A stretch of 64,000 nt of DNA, taken from JBDSZL01 sp039925145. GTDB taxonomy: Bacteria > Acidobacteriota > Vicinamibacteria > Vicinamibacterales > SCN-69-37. Location of the stretch: positions 1 through 64,000 of the forward strand of contig JBDSZL010000068.1 in NCBI GenBank assembly GCA_039925145.1. The letters run 5' to 3'. This document shows positions 35,695-44,916 of this stretch, piece by piece. The translations under genes and the position numbers were made by a program. The notes under the pieces are model-generated. The model had not been told where the DNA came from. It saw only the letters and a list, made by a program, of their open reading frames with translations, and did no database searches. Positions within the stretch are counted from its first letter, which is position 1. Each line of letters begins with the position of its first letter.

Positions 35695-35852
35695 GCACAC
35701 ACCTTTTTCTTCACCAGCTGGATCGGGAGCCATCCACTGGGCGCAATGTCCTGCTGCACGATTCAGTCCACACCGACTGGCAAGGAGCGGTACTTCCAAG
35801 CACTGCGGCGGAAGGGTTTGGAGACCGGCGACCTCGGCCCGGCGGCAGGGTC

Positions 35853-35908
35853 TGGGCATCGTGCGTGACGCTTGGCGTTTTTTACACAGGCCGCACGACC
35901 GGAGGGCC
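35853..35908. repeat. 56-base direct repeat, copy 1
   Basis: Begins TGGGCATCGTGCGTGACGCT and ends CCGCACGACCGGAGGGCC. Identical to 38009-38064 except for one base. It lies just ahead of the IS3 fragment; copy 2 is the last part of the IS110 fragment, so this may be a solo right end of that element. Confidence 0.9.
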
Positions 35909-35977
35909 TTGGGCCGGGCCGGTGACCGGTTTGTGTTGGAGCGGGCTACGGGTGGCCTTCTTCGCGAAGCCGAGCCG

Positions 35978-36281
35978 GTAAGATTCCGGTCCATCGCGAC
36001 GGAGAAAGCCCATCGTGCCGTCACGATCCTCTTTCGGTGCCTGAGCGTCACGCCGAGCGGCTTCTACGCGTGGCGACGGCGCCCGGAGTCCGCGCGCGCC
36101 CAAGAGGACCGACGCTTGAAAGTGTTGATTCAAACCTCGTTCAACGAAGGGCGCGGGTACTACGGCAGCCCGCGTCCATGACGATCTCGTCGCCGCGACG
36201 GAGCGCGTCAGTCGCAAACGCATCATTCGGTTGATGCAGGAGGACTGCGTCCCCGCGGACAACGCCCTCCACAACGGATGA
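35978..36281 (+). pseudogene. IS3-family transposase OrfB fragment, frameshifted
   Basis: The frame from 35978 encodes an IS3 OrfB N-terminus (VRFRSIATEKAHRAVTILFR, CLSVTPSGFYAWRRRPESAR, FNEGRGYYGSPR). Near 36176 it shifts to a second frame with HDDLVAATERVSRKRIIRLM and stops at 36281. The catalytic DDE domain is missing entirely. Inactive remnant. Confidence 0.8.
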
Positions 36282-36309
36282 CGGATGACGGATGACGGAT
36301 GACGGATGA
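36275..36309. repeat. Tandem array (CGGATGA)5
   Basis: Five perfect CGGATGA units directly upstream of the SRPBCC gene's ribosome site. The IS3 frame ends in the first unit. Confidence 0.95.
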
Positions 36310-36315
36310 TAGGGG

Positions 36316-36756
36316 ATGCCCGTAGACGTCATCACCGAGATCGTGATCGCCCGGCCGCCAGAGCAGGTGGCCGCATATGCCGGCGATCCGTCGAACGCGC
36401 CGGAATGGTACGTGAACATCAAGGGGGTCGAGTGGAAGACGCCGCCGCCGCTCGCCGTCGGCTCTCGCCTCGCGTTCGTGGCCCACTTCCTCGGCCGACG
36501 CCTGGCCTACACATACGCGATTGTCGAGCTCGTGCCCGGTTCCAAGCTCGTGATGCGGACCGCCGAGGGGCCGTTTCCGATGGAGACGACTTACACTTGG
36601 CAGCCAGAAGGTGACGGGAAGACCAGGATGACGTTGCGCAACCGCGGCGAGCCGCGCGGCTTCTCGAAGATCGTCGGCCCGCTGATGGCTGCGGCGATGC
36701 GCCGGGCGAATCGGAAAGATCTCGCTCGCCTCAAAGCGCTCCTCGAGAGCCGCTGA
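36316..36756 (+). CDS. SRPBCC/START-like ligand-binding protein
   Basis: A 146-residue single-domain SRPBCC (polyketide cyclase-like) protein. TEIVIARPPEQVAAYAGDPS, NAPEWYVNIKGVEWK, LAYTYAIVELVPGSKLVMRT, TTYTWQPEGDGKTRMTLRNR and the long C-terminal helix (MAAAMRRANRKDLARLKALL) follow the helix-grip fold. It binds a small hydrophobic ligand of unknown nature. It appears intact although surrounded by mobile debris. Confidence 0.85.
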   Translation: MPVDVITEIVIARPPEQVAAYAGDPSNAPEWYVNIKGVEWKTPPPLAVGSRLAFVAHFLGRRLAYTYAIVELVPGSKLVMRTAEGPFPMETTYTWQPEGDGKTRMTLRNRGEPRGFSKIVGPLMAAAMRRANRKDLARLKALLESR

Positions 36757-36770
36757 TCGTTGCCCCGGAT

Positions 36771-36788
36771 CCTGATCCCCGAAAGCCG
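36771..36788. repeat. 18-base repeat CCTGATCCCCGAAAGCCG, copy 1
   Basis: Identical to 38553-38570, in direct orientation. Copy 2 lies just outside the truncated N-terminus of the IS110 fragment, so the pair may be element ends or a recombination scar. Confidence 0.85.
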
Positions 36789-36826
36789 CCCGCTCAGCGG
36801 GCGATCAACAATCTGTCGTTCTTCGC

Positions 36827-37285
36827 GTGCTGGTGGCTCCTGATGAATCGGATGCCCACACTGGGTTCTTTCTACATGCGTCCGGATACGTCAGTTGGGC
36901 GACGAGTCCGCTGGCGGTGGTCGGGATCGCGGAGTCGGCGGTCGTCCTCTTCGCCGCAAGCGTCATCCTTTTCAGCATCGGATTCTGGATGGCCAAGGGC
37001 GACACGGTGGCACGGCATCTCTGGGAGCTGATGATCACGTTCGCGCTCTATCCCGAGTCGTTGTTTGGCGGGCTGCTTCGCGTGATGCTGTCCACGGTGC
37101 TGCCGGCGGGGTTTGTCGCGTACCTGCCGGTGCGCGTCATTCGAGATGCCTCGGTGCGCCACGCCGCCCTTCTCGTGCCCGTCGCGGCCCTCTATCTGAC
37201 ACTCGCGCTCGTCCTGTTCATCGCGGCCTCCGACGGTATGCGTCCGGAAGCCGGTTTTGCGCGATGGGATAGTCGTGCGGGATGA
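36827..37285 (+). pseudogene. ABC-2/DUF990-type permease C-terminal fragment
   Basis: About 150 residues with four hydrophobic helices and the family-like stretch HLWELMITFALYPESLFGGL, LPAGFVAYLPVRVIRDASVR. The N-terminal half expected for this family is absent. Near 37220 the natural end (GLRRYASGSRF) appears in another frame, indicating a frameshift. No cognate ATPase is nearby. Likely a dead gene. Confidence 0.6.
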
Positions 37286-37405
37286 GCCCGGCATCGCGCC
37301 CCTGCCGATGCGGGTTCTTCTGCTATCATCCGGCCGTCCAACGACATCAAGCCGCCGACGCGTGGCGACGCTCAGCGGCGAACACGAATAGCGCGGCGTT
37401 GGACG

Positions 37406-38008
37406 GTGGTCTGGCGGAGGGCGAAATCCGCGCGATGTGCGCTTCACCGCTCTTGTCAGAATGTCGCTGCGGGCGTTGGCGTGTTGCTCGTCGTCGCTCT
37501 CTCTCTGCGACCGATCGACGCGCGGCCGGACGCGGCTGTCCAAGTATCTGGTGTCTTCCAGAATGAAATCGATCTCGACCGGTTTGTGACTCGATTCCTT
37601 GCCACGACCGAGGAATACCAAAAGGCATTCCGGAATCTCGTGGCGGAGGAAACGTTGACTATCGAGGTGTATCGGGCCTCCGGTGAGCTCGAGAAACGAC
37701 GGCAGATCGTGTCCGATCTGCTGGTGTACCACTCGTCCCGTGATGGGAGCGACGCAACAACCGAGTGCCGTGACGTTCGATCGGTGGATGGCAAGGCGGT
37801 GGCGAAGCACGGCGAGCGGGCATTGAAGCTATTCGTGAACGCTTCCAAGGCGGATTCGGACGACCTTACTCGCTCGGCCGGATGTTCTTGCGCGCGTGGC
37901 TGGCAAGAGTCATCCGTGTGGTGGAGTACTTCATCTCTCGCCCGGCCATTTCATGAATTAGCTACACTGCCGTCAGGCCAGGAAGCGTGGGGAGGCGGGG
38001 CCCAATAG
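37406..38008 (+). pseudogene. Secreted hypothetical protein truncated at the IS110 remnant
   Basis: Frame with GTG 37406, a signal-like segment (GVGVLLVVALSLRPIDARPD) and a region resembling an acidobacterial hypothetical (YQKAFRNLVAEETLTIEVYR, QIVSDLLVYHSSRDGSDATT, YRASGELEKRR). After about 37860 it becomes Ser/Trp-rich and loses resemblance, then runs into the repeat at 38009. Probably truncated by insertion; a longer ancestor is inferred. Confidence 0.5.
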
Positions 38009-38543
38009 TGGGCATCGTGCGTGACGCTTGGCGTTCTTTACACAGGCCGCACGACCGGAGGGCCGCAGACTTGTGTTCGCCAGCATCCGTCGAAACCGTC
38101 GACACAAACGCTGGGCCTTGTCGGTGATCGCGATCACCCGCGCCGGCTGTCCGGCGCGGCGCGCCTGGAGGCCCCGTCCGACACCCGGACGATGCTGGTA
38201 GTGCCAGCTCGCCTCTACCAGAAACCGCCGGACCAACGCATTGCCCACCTTGGTGATCCGTCCGCGCCGATGCTTCTCGCCGCTGGAGGCCTCGCGGCGT
38301 CATCGCGCGCCGCGCCAGATCGCGCACCGCTTCGTCGGCCGGCGTCGGTAGCTGCACGACCGTCAGCAGGCCCGCGCGCCCGAGTTCGGCCAAGTTGTGG
38401 GCGTCGCGCCGATTCGTCTTGACGCGGTCGCCCGGCTTACGTGGCATCAAGGCGGGAGCAATGACGTCGCACGCGATCCGGTCCGTCGCGACTTGGCGCT
38501 GCAGCGCGTACCCCCACGGGCCGGCTTCGTAGAACACGTGCAC
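37973..38543 (-). pseudogene. IS110-family transposase fragment with internal deletion and frame change
   Basis: The first part encodes IS110 residues after the catalytic N-terminus (VFYEAGPWGYALQRQVATDR, IAPALMPRKPGDRVKTNRRD, AHNLAELGRAGLLTVVQLPT). A junction near 38300 deletes the central domain. The second frame then resumes with the C-terminal SSGEKHRRGRITKVGNALVR and FLVEASWHYQHRPGVGRGLQ. The catalytic DEDD start is missing. The tail is the 56-base repeat 38009-38064. Confidence 0.8.
38009..38064. repeat. 56-base direct repeat, copy 2
   Basis: Differs at one base from 35853-35908. On the minus strand it forms the end of the IS110 reading frame. Confidence 0.9.
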
Positions 38544-38552
38544 CGCTCAGAC

Positions 38553-38570
38553 CCTGATCCCCGAAAGCCG
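38553..38570. repeat. 18-base repeat CCTGATCCCCGAAAGCCG, copy 2
   Basis: Matches 36771-36788. It sits between the IS110 remnant and the start of the fused MFS/spermidine synthase gene. Confidence 0.85.
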
Positions 38571-38622
38571 GACGAACTCCGCTCGCTTCTCAGCACGTCC
38601 ACCGCATAGAATCCGGCACACC

Positions 38623-40887
38623 GTGATTCGTGCCCTGCTGCTGGCCGTTTTCTTCGCAAGCGGATGTGCCGCACTGATCTACCAGACCCTCTGGCAACGG
38701 CTGCTGACGCTCTTCGGCGGCGCCGACGTCTACTCGGTCACCATCGTCGTCGCCGCGTTCATGGGCGGCCTGGGCTTCGGCAACCTGGCCGGAGGATGGC
38801 TCGCCGACCGTCTTCCTGCACGAACGCGCCTGATGGCATTCGCCGCCTGCGAAGCGGCGGTCGCGATTTTCGCCGTCGCCAGCGTTCCTCTCTACTACGA
38901 CGTGCTGTACACGCGATTCGGCGATGTCGACCTCTCGCACGCCGGCCTGGCCATCGTCGTCGCGTGCATCACGCTCTGGCCGACATTCTTCATGGGTATG
39001 TCCCTACCATTGCTCGCCCGGCCGTTCCGCGCTGACGACGACGCGGTGGAGGAATGGATCGCGTCGCTTTATGGGTGGAACACGCTCGGCGCGGCCTTCG
39101 GCGCCCTGACGAGTGGGTTGCTGCTGTTCCGGTGGCTGGATATCCGGCAGAGCACCATGCTTGCCGCCGTCGTGAGCGGCGGCTGCGCGATCGTCGCTGC
39201 GGTGCTGGCTCGCCGCACCCCACACGCGGCTCAGGTGCCGTCGACTCGTACGGTTGAGGAAGCGCTTCCCAGTGTCGCCGCCACCGATCGTCTGACGTGG
39301 TGGATCCTCGCCTACGCGTGCTCGGGGTTCATCGCGCTGTCGCTCGAGATCGTCTGGTTCCGCGTGCTGGGCACCATGCTCAAGTCCAACGCGTACACGT
39401 TCGGCTGCTTGCTGGCCACGTTCCTGGTCGGCCTCGGGGCAGGAACGCTCGCGGGGCGCCATCGTGTGCTGCGCCGCTGGAACGCCGCGCGGGCCTTCGT
39501 ACTGTCTCAGTTTGCGGTGCCGATCCTCGCGGCCCTTTCGTTGGCACTCCTTCTGTTCGTCGTCGAACACGTCGGGCCGGCCGGCCCCATCCGCCGGTTC
39601 CTGGCGAGTCCAAATCCACTCACGCCACACTCGTTCCGATCGATCCGTGCCGTAGCGCTTTACGTCGGACTGGCCGGCAGCCTGATCCTGCCGGCGACCA
39701 TTGCGATGGGCCTGAGCTTCGGCTTTCTGCAGCGCGCCGTGCAGACCGACGGTCGCTACATCGCCCGGCGCGTCGGCTGGCTGCAGACGGCTAACATCGC
39801 GGGATCGATGGCCGGCGCTCTCGCGACGGGCATCTGGATGCTTTCCTGGTTCGGCGCCCCTCGAACGTTGCAGCTGCTCGTCGGGCTCAGTCCCGTCGCC
39901 CTCGTCCTCGGGTGGGCGATTCACGCTATCCGGTCGAAGGTCCTGCTGGCGGCCTCGCTCGTCGTGGCTGTGCTGACGGCTGCGGCGCTGCCAGGGCCGG
40001 ACGCATTCTGGGCCAAACTGCATGGCGCGACGACAGCCAATGCGATCGTGCAGGAGGACGCCTCCGGCGTCGTGTTGCTCCGCGACGAAGGCGACGGACG
40101 GACGCGAGTGTTCCTCGGTGGCTTCAGCCAGAGCTGGTTACCCTACGGTGGCGCCCACACGGCACTGGGCGCACTGCCCACACTCGTGCACCCACATCCC
40201 GAGCGCGTAGCGGTCATTGGCCTCGGGTCGGGTGACACACTGTTCTCTATCGGCGCGCGGCCGGAGACGCGAACGATCGACAACTTCGAAATTGTCGGGA
40301 CGCAGCTGGCTGCGCTCCGGCAACTGGATCGGGCCGGCCGATACCCGGCGCTCTCAGCCCTGCTCGGCGATCCGCGTGTAACCTACCGCGTGACCGACGC
40401 GCGCGCGCACCTTCGACGCGTCAAGCCCCGCTACGACATCATTGAAGCCGACGCGTTACTCCCGACGGCCGCCTATTCGGGCAATCTGTATTCGCGAGAG
40501 TACTTCGCACTGCTGCGCGCCTCGCTCAGGCCAGGCGGGTTCGCCGTGACGTGGGCGCCGACGCCGCGCATCCGGGCCACGGTCGCGGCCGTGTTTCCGT
40601 ACGTATTGCTGTTCCGCGACATTGCCATCGCCAGCGATCAGCCGATTCCGTACGTGCGGGAACTCGTGGAGCAGCGACTGCAGGCGCCGGCGGTTGCCGC
40701 CCATTTCGTGCGGGGCCAGATAGACATTCGCCGGATCCTGGGTGCATACCTGGATCCGGCGCCGGTCGCGTTGACGCCCGGCGCTGGCCGCGAGTCCTAC
40801 GTGGACATCAACCGGGATCTGTTTCCGAAGGACGAATTCGAACGCCCGTACGGGACGCACGGCGAGATCTCCGCGCTCAATCCCTGA
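38623..40887 (+). CDS. Fused MFS-like transporter/spermidine synthase-like protein
   Basis: A 754-residue fusion, start GTG 38623. Residues 1-430 form a polytopic membrane domain (FASGCAALIYQTLWQRLLTL, FMGGLGFGNLAGGWLADRLP, LSLEIVWFRVLGTMLKSNAY). Residues ~500-700 are a Rossmann aminopropyltransferase-like domain: VAVIGLGSGDTLFSIG, TIDNFEIVGTQLAALRQLDR, TDARAHLRR and YDIIEADALLPTAAYSGNLY. The catalytic Asp of spermidine synthases is represented in IIEADAL. Known as 'fused MFS/spermidine synthase'; true substrate unknown. It sits immediately right of the mobile-element region and appears intact. Confidence 0.85.
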   Translation: MIRALLLAVFFASGCAALIYQTLWQRLLTLFGGADVYSVTIVVAAFMGGLGFGNLAGGWLADRLPARTRLMAFAACEAAVAIFAVASVPLYYDVLYTRFGDVDLSHAGLAIVVACITLWPTFFMGMSLPLLARPFRADDDAVEEWIASLYGWNTLGAAFGALTSGLLLFRWLDIRQSTMLAAVVSGGCAIVAAVLARRTPHAAQVPSTRTVEEALPSVAATDRLTWWILAYACSGFIALSLEIVWFRVLGTMLKSNAYTFGCLLATFLVGLGAGTLAGRHRVLRRWNAARAFVLSQFAVPILAALSLALLLFVVEHVGPAGPIRRFLASPNPLTPHSFRSIRAVALYVGLAGSLILPATIAMGLSFGFLQRAVQTDGRYIARRVGWLQTANIAGSMAGALATGIWMLSWFGAPRTLQLLVGLSPVALVLGWAIHAIRSKVLLAASLVVAVLTAAALPGPDAFWAKLHGATTANAIVQEDASGVVLLRDEGDGRTRVFLGGFSQSWLPYGGAHTALGALPTLVHPHPERVAVIGLGSGDTLFSIGARPETRTIDNFEIVGTQLAALRQLDRAGRYPALSALLGDPRVTYRVTDARAHLRRVKPRYDIIEADALLPTAAYSGNLYSREYFALLRASLRPGGFAVTWAPTPRIRATVAAVFPYVLLFRDIAIASDQPIPYVRELVEQRLQAPAVAAHFVRGQIDIRRILGAYLDPAPVALTPGAGRESYVDINRDLFPKDEFERPYGTHGEISALNP

Positions 40888-40939
40888 CCGAATTCCTGTG
40901 TCACGGTGCGCGCCGGCTCAGGGCGAGACCAGGAAGGCC

Positions 40940-41304
40940 GGGCCACCCACCAACGCGACAGTGGTCGTGCGCAACGGGTTTGCGCCACGCGACCGCGAGA
41001 TCATCACCGCCTACTTCTCGCAACGTGCGCCGGCAGAGACGTCATCGTGTACCGATCCGCCACGCAGAAGGTCATTGATGCGACAGGCGAGCATGGTCGC
41101 CGCCTGGATGCTCGCATTCGGCACGCTGATGTGGCCATACGGCAAGTTCGGCTTCAACGCGGCCATCACGGCGGGAGCCCGCACGGGAGGGGTCTATGGG
41201 CTGGCCGTCGCCTCGTGGTGTTGTTGATGTCTGCAGTGGGGCTTCTTGCGAGAGTCGCGCTCCGTCATGCCCGCGCGGCGGACGCGGCGACGTCGGTATA
41301 CTAG
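40940..41304 (+). pseudogene. Decayed glycosyltransferase-like remnants
   Basis: Two joined protein-like pieces. ATVVVRNGFAPRDREIITAY and (next frame) DVIVYRSATQKVIDA resemble the C-terminus of acidobacterial GT39-like proteins. WMLAFGTLMWPYGKFGFNAA and (next frame) RRLVVLLMSAVGLLARVALR resemble an N-terminal membrane segment of the same class. Each piece is broken by a frame change. The reading is plausible but rests on pattern memory rather than a search. Confidence 0.4.
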
Positions 41305-41340
41305 CGTCCGTGCTGCGTCCAGATTGGAGGCGTCCCGATT

Positions 41341-43182
41341 ATGTCGGATCGCGATCCGCTGCTCCACGGCTTCGGACTCGCGTTCCTCCTGGTCATCCTG
41401 ACCCGCACGGCGTGGTGGTCGGACGCCGCGCTGTTGGCGCGGCGAAGCGCCGAAATGGCCGCCACTGGCGGCGGGCTGCAGTTCAACGCCGCAGAACGGG
41501 TTCAGACCTTCGATCATCCGCTCTGGACGTTCGTCCTGATCCTGGTGCGACTGACGGCCGGCGAAACGTACGTGGCGGCGCTTGTTGTCAGTATCATCCT
41601 GTCAGTCGCGTGCCTGTGGCTGTTGCTCCGGCGCACCCGCCATCCCGCGGGCGCGCTGTTCGTCCTGGCCGCGCTTACGCTCTCGCCCACATTTGTCGCG
41701 TACTCGACGTCTGGCCTCGGCACGCCGCTCTTGCATCTCTTCGTCATCGCGGCCGCTCTCGCTGCCACCACTGCCGAGTCGTCCAGCAGGGCCGCCGCAC
41801 GCCTCGCCGTCGTTGTCGGCCTTGGCGCATTGACGCACTGGACGTTCCTCCCGATCGCCCTACCAGCATTGTTCGCGATCTGCCGCCGTCGGCCAGCCGC
41901 CTGGACCGCGAGCATGCTGCTCATCGCGCTTGGGCCGTTACTGGTCTGGTGGGCATGGGCGTACTGGTACTACGGGGCCGCTCAGCCGCTGGGCGCCATC
42001 GCGGACCACGCCGCAGCGGTGCCGTGGCCGGAGCGGATCGAAACCGGCATCGAGTTTGTTCGCCAGAGCACGCGGCTGGATCCGATGCTCAGCAGTGTCA
42101 TCGCCGCCGGTGTAGTCACCGGATTTCTCGCCTGGGGTCTCGATGCTCTTCTGGCGCTCGGTTGCGTGCTCGGCACCGCGATCGTCGTCATCAATGGTGG
42201 CAGTCCGAATGCCGGACTGGGTCTGACGATGCCCTACGCGGTCGCCGTGTTCCTCGTGACGCGAGGATTCCAGCGTGTCGGCCCGTGGGCGGCGGGTGCG
42301 TCGCTCCTCGTCATGGGCCTCCTGGTGACCCGCATGCCGAGTCCAACCTTCACGTCGGGTTCGGAGTACGGCAAGAGATTCCGGCCAACTGCGAGGGCGC
42401 GCGATGCCCGCGCCGAGATGTTTCAGTCGACCGGTTTGATTCGGGAGAGCCGCGGCCGGCGTGGCCCATCAGGCGCGGAGGCCACTCGGGCCAGGCAGGT
42501 CTCGGCTCGGGGAGAAACGGTCGGCGTCTCCAGCAGACCCGGAGAGTTTGCGGCCGTGGTTGGACTGTCCATGCACGTCATCGATCCAGAAGGTCTCACC
42601 GACCCACTGCTCGCGCGCCTGCCGCCGGCGGTGGGCGTTCGACGAGCGTGGGGCGCGCCACGTCGGTTGCCAGACGGCTATGTTGCGAGCCTTCCTGGCA
42701 ACGCCGGCAAAATTGCGGATCCCGCACTTACCACCCTGGTCGAGGAGCTCCACACGCTCACGCGCGGTGTCCCGGCTGGTGTCGCGCGCCTGCTGGCGGC
42801 ATATCACCTGCCGGACAATGCGAGCCGCCTCATCGCTCAGTCGTCGTACGGGCCGGTTCGAACGAGCCTCGCGGCGATTGCGGCCGGCAACGAACGTCCG
42901 CTGGAGTTGCGCGAGGGCGGCGTCATAGCGGACGTCGGATCCCGACGCTCCGTTTCGTCGGTGACGGCGGTGCTCAGTGCTCGATTTGACTACGACGTCG
43001 TCCTGATTGACCGCACCGACAATCGGGCCATGGTGACGCTGCCAAGGGCCACGTGGAGCGACGTCCCAGATCAGAATCGCCGCGCCACGTTTGACGGCGC
43101 CGTGCCGACGACGGCGGTGTGGTTCCGCTGTGGGCGCGGCACGGGCCGCTGCGTCATCGCGGAGATCGCTCTTGCGCCCTAA
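41341..43182 (+). CDS. GT-C-like membrane glycosyltransferase paralogue with lost acidic motifs
   Basis: A 613-residue protein with ~10 N-terminal membrane helices and a soluble C-terminal part. It aligns with the next gene: TAWWSDAALLARRSAEM, GGLQFNAAERVQTFDHPLW, YSTSGLGTPLLHLF. The family (AftB-like arabinofuranosyltransferase type) uses acidic residues in the first loop. Here the SDDAF of the neighbour is SDAAL, TSGLENA is TSGLGTP, and GGDFMSGR is GGSPNAGL. A strong GGAGG precedes ATG 41341. Perhaps non-catalytic. Its stop overlaps the probable TTG start of the next gene. Confidence 0.75.
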   Translation: MSDRDPLLHGFGLAFLLVILTRTAWWSDAALLARRSAEMAATGGGLQFNAAERVQTFDHPLWTFVLILVRLTAGETYVAALVVSIILSVACLWLLLRRTRHPAGALFVLAALTLSPTFVAYSTSGLGTPLLHLFVIAAALAATTAESSSRAAARLAVVVGLGALTHWTFLPIALPALFAICRRRPAAWTASMLLIALGPLLVWWAWAYWYYGAAQPLGAIADHAAAVPWPERIETGIEFVRQSTRLDPMLSSVIAAGVVTGFLAWGLDALLALGCVLGTAIVVINGGSPNAGLGLTMPYAVAVFLVTRGFQRVGPWAAGASLLVMGLLVTRMPSPTFTSGSEYGKRFRPTARARDARAEMFQSTGLIRESRGRRGPSGAEATRARQVSARGETVGVSSRPGEFAAVVGLSMHVIDPEGLTDPLLARLPPAVGVRRAWGAPRRLPDGYVASLPGNAGKIADPALTTLVEELHTLTRGVPAGVARLLAAYHLPDNASRLIAQSSYGPVRTSLAAIAAGNERPLELREGGVIADVGSRRSVSSVTAVLSARFDYDVVLIDRTDNRAMVTLPRATWSDVPDQNRRATFDGAVPTTAVWFRCGRGTGRCVIAEIALAP

Positions 43183-44719
43183 GGCTGCAGGCTCCGTCAT
43201 CCCCAGACTCCTCGCCGTGGGAAGCCTCGCGGCGCTCGCGGGACTCCTCGGCCTTGTGGTCGTCCGTACGGCGTGGGTGTCCGACGACGCTTTCATCACG
43301 TTTCGAACGATTGACAACTTCGTGCACGGGTCGGGGCTGCGCTGGAACGTGACGGAGCGCGTGCAGTCCTACACGCACCCGCTGTGGCTGCTTGTGCTGA
43401 CGCCGGTTGTCGCGCTGAGTGGCTCCGCGTACTTGTCCGCCATCGCCACGTCGCTCGCCTTCACAACCGTCACCGTCGCTGTGGTCGCCATGGCCCTCCG
43501 CCGGGAGCTCTGGAGGGTGGGGTTCGCACTGATTGCCATGATCGTCTCCAAAGCCTTTACCGACTATGCGACGTCGGGCTTGGAGAACGCCTTGTCTCAT
43601 GCGCTGTTGGCCAGCCTGATGCTGGTCACGGCCGCGCCGGTCAACACCAGACGCAGGGCCGGTCTTGCGGGCGCCCTGGTCGCGCTCATCGGTCTCTCGC
43701 GACTGGACCTGCTACTGCTCGCGGTTCCAATCGCCGTGGGCGCGACCCGCGAATGGCGCAGGACCATACCGTACTTTGCACTGGGCCTGATGCCGCTGGC
43801 CGCCTGGGAAGTGTTCAGCCTCGTCTACTACGGTGTTCCGTTTCCGAACACCGCATACGCCAAGCTGGCGACCCACATCCCTCAACCCGAACTTCTGGTG
43901 CAGGGAATGAGCTACCTGTTCGACTCACTCGATCGGGACCCGGTCACCATCTTCGTCGTTGCTGGCGGCGCAGGCACCGCGCTCGTGGGCCGGACGCATT
44001 CACGAATATGCGCGCTGGCGGTGTGCGCCTATGTCGTGTACGTGCTGAGGATTGGCGGAGACTTCATGAGCGGCCGCTTCCTGACGGCCCCATTTGTCGT
44101 GAGCCTGTGCCTCTTGGGCCGGCTCGATGCGGTCACGTCAGCCGTGGGCCGGTTTACTGCCGTCGCCGCTGTAGTCGCCGTCGGACTTTCCGCGCCTCGC
44201 CCCACACTTGCCAACGACGCCTCGTACTCGACGCCCTGGCAGGAGATTCAGTCGCCAAGCGGGATCGTCGACGAGCGCGGGTTTTACTTTCAACACACGG
44301 GCTGGTTGACCACGCACGGCTTTCGCACGGAACCGACCGATGCGGCGGAGCTTCGCCCGAAGCTGGACCGTGTCATGGCGCAGAACCCGCGGGCCTTCGT
44401 GCACGGCACCATCGGCCTGGTGGGCTACTACGTTGGGCCGAGCCGCCACATCGTCGATGACTTCGCGCTGTGCGACCCCTTGCTCGCCAGACTGCCCGCG
44501 GCGATACCGTGGCGCATCGGGCACTATCGGAGAGACCTTCCGGCGGGATACTTCGAATCCGTCGATCGTGACCAGAATGTGATCGAAGACCCGCAAATCG
44601 CATCCCTCTATGAAGTCATCCGCGTCGTGACACGGGGACCGCTCTGGTCGTGGACACGGTGGCGAGCCATCATTGCGTTGAACACCGGCCGCACCGACGG
44701 GTGGCCGGTCGCCCGATGA
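43172..44719 (+). CDS. GT-C-like membrane glycosyltransferase (AftB-like)
   Basis: About 515 residues: ~10 membrane helices then a soluble domain. Catalytic-type motifs are kept: TAWVSDDAFITFRTID (first-loop DD), SGLRWNVTERVQSYTHPLW, YATSGLENALSHALL and RIGGDFMSGRFLTAPF. Family members add pentoses from polyprenyl-phosphate donors; the actual sugar here is unknown. The start is uncertain: TTG 43172, with GGAG seven bases upstream and overlapping the previous stop, is favoured. It follows its paralogue in an apparent operon. Confidence 0.8.
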   Translation: MRPKAAGSVIPRLLAVGSLAALAGLLGLVVVRTAWVSDDAFITFRTIDNFVHGSGLRWNVTERVQSYTHPLWLLVLTPVVALSGSAYLSAIATSLAFTTVTVAVVAMALRRELWRVGFALIAMIVSKAFTDYATSGLENALSHALLASLMLVTAAPVNTRRRAGLAGALVALIGLSRLDLLLLAVPIAVGATREWRRTIPYFALGLMPLAAWEVFSLVYYGVPFPNTAYAKLATHIPQPELLVQGMSYLFDSLDRDPVTIFVVAGGAGTALVGRTHSRICALAVCAYVVYVLRIGGDFMSGRFLTAPFVVSLCLLGRLDAVTSAVGRFTAVAAVVAVGLSAPRPTLANDASYSTPWQEIQSPSGIVDERGFYFQHTGWLTTHGFRTEPTDAAELRPKLDRVMAQNPRAFVHGTIGLVGYYVGPSRHIVDDFALCDPLLARLPAAIPWRIGHYRRDLPAGYFESVDRDQNVIEDPQIASLYEVIRVVTRGPLWSWTRWRAIIALNTGRTDGWPVAR

Positions 44720-44916
44720 CGTCCCCGCGATTGATTCGATGGCGTGCTTCATCGCCCTTACACCTATCCTCCACCAAGGTCGAAGAGGTCGGTTACACCG
44801 ATCTCGGCGAGGGCGGATGGATTCCGTCGACCTCGCGCATCCGCGAGTGGGAAGTCTGGGGCCGTTCGTGTTTCGGCCCGACCTGAAGGCCGGCCGCTCC
44901 GTGCTCTCTTTCCGTC
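44720..44916. other. Intergenic region, no gene supported
   Basis: Lies between convergent genes (GT-C and the M56 gene). Open frames here are shadows without conserved features. Confidence 0.4.

Noticed and set aside
38397..38609. Plus-strand ORF across the IS110 remnant
   Set aside because: Antisense shadow of the transposase fragment.
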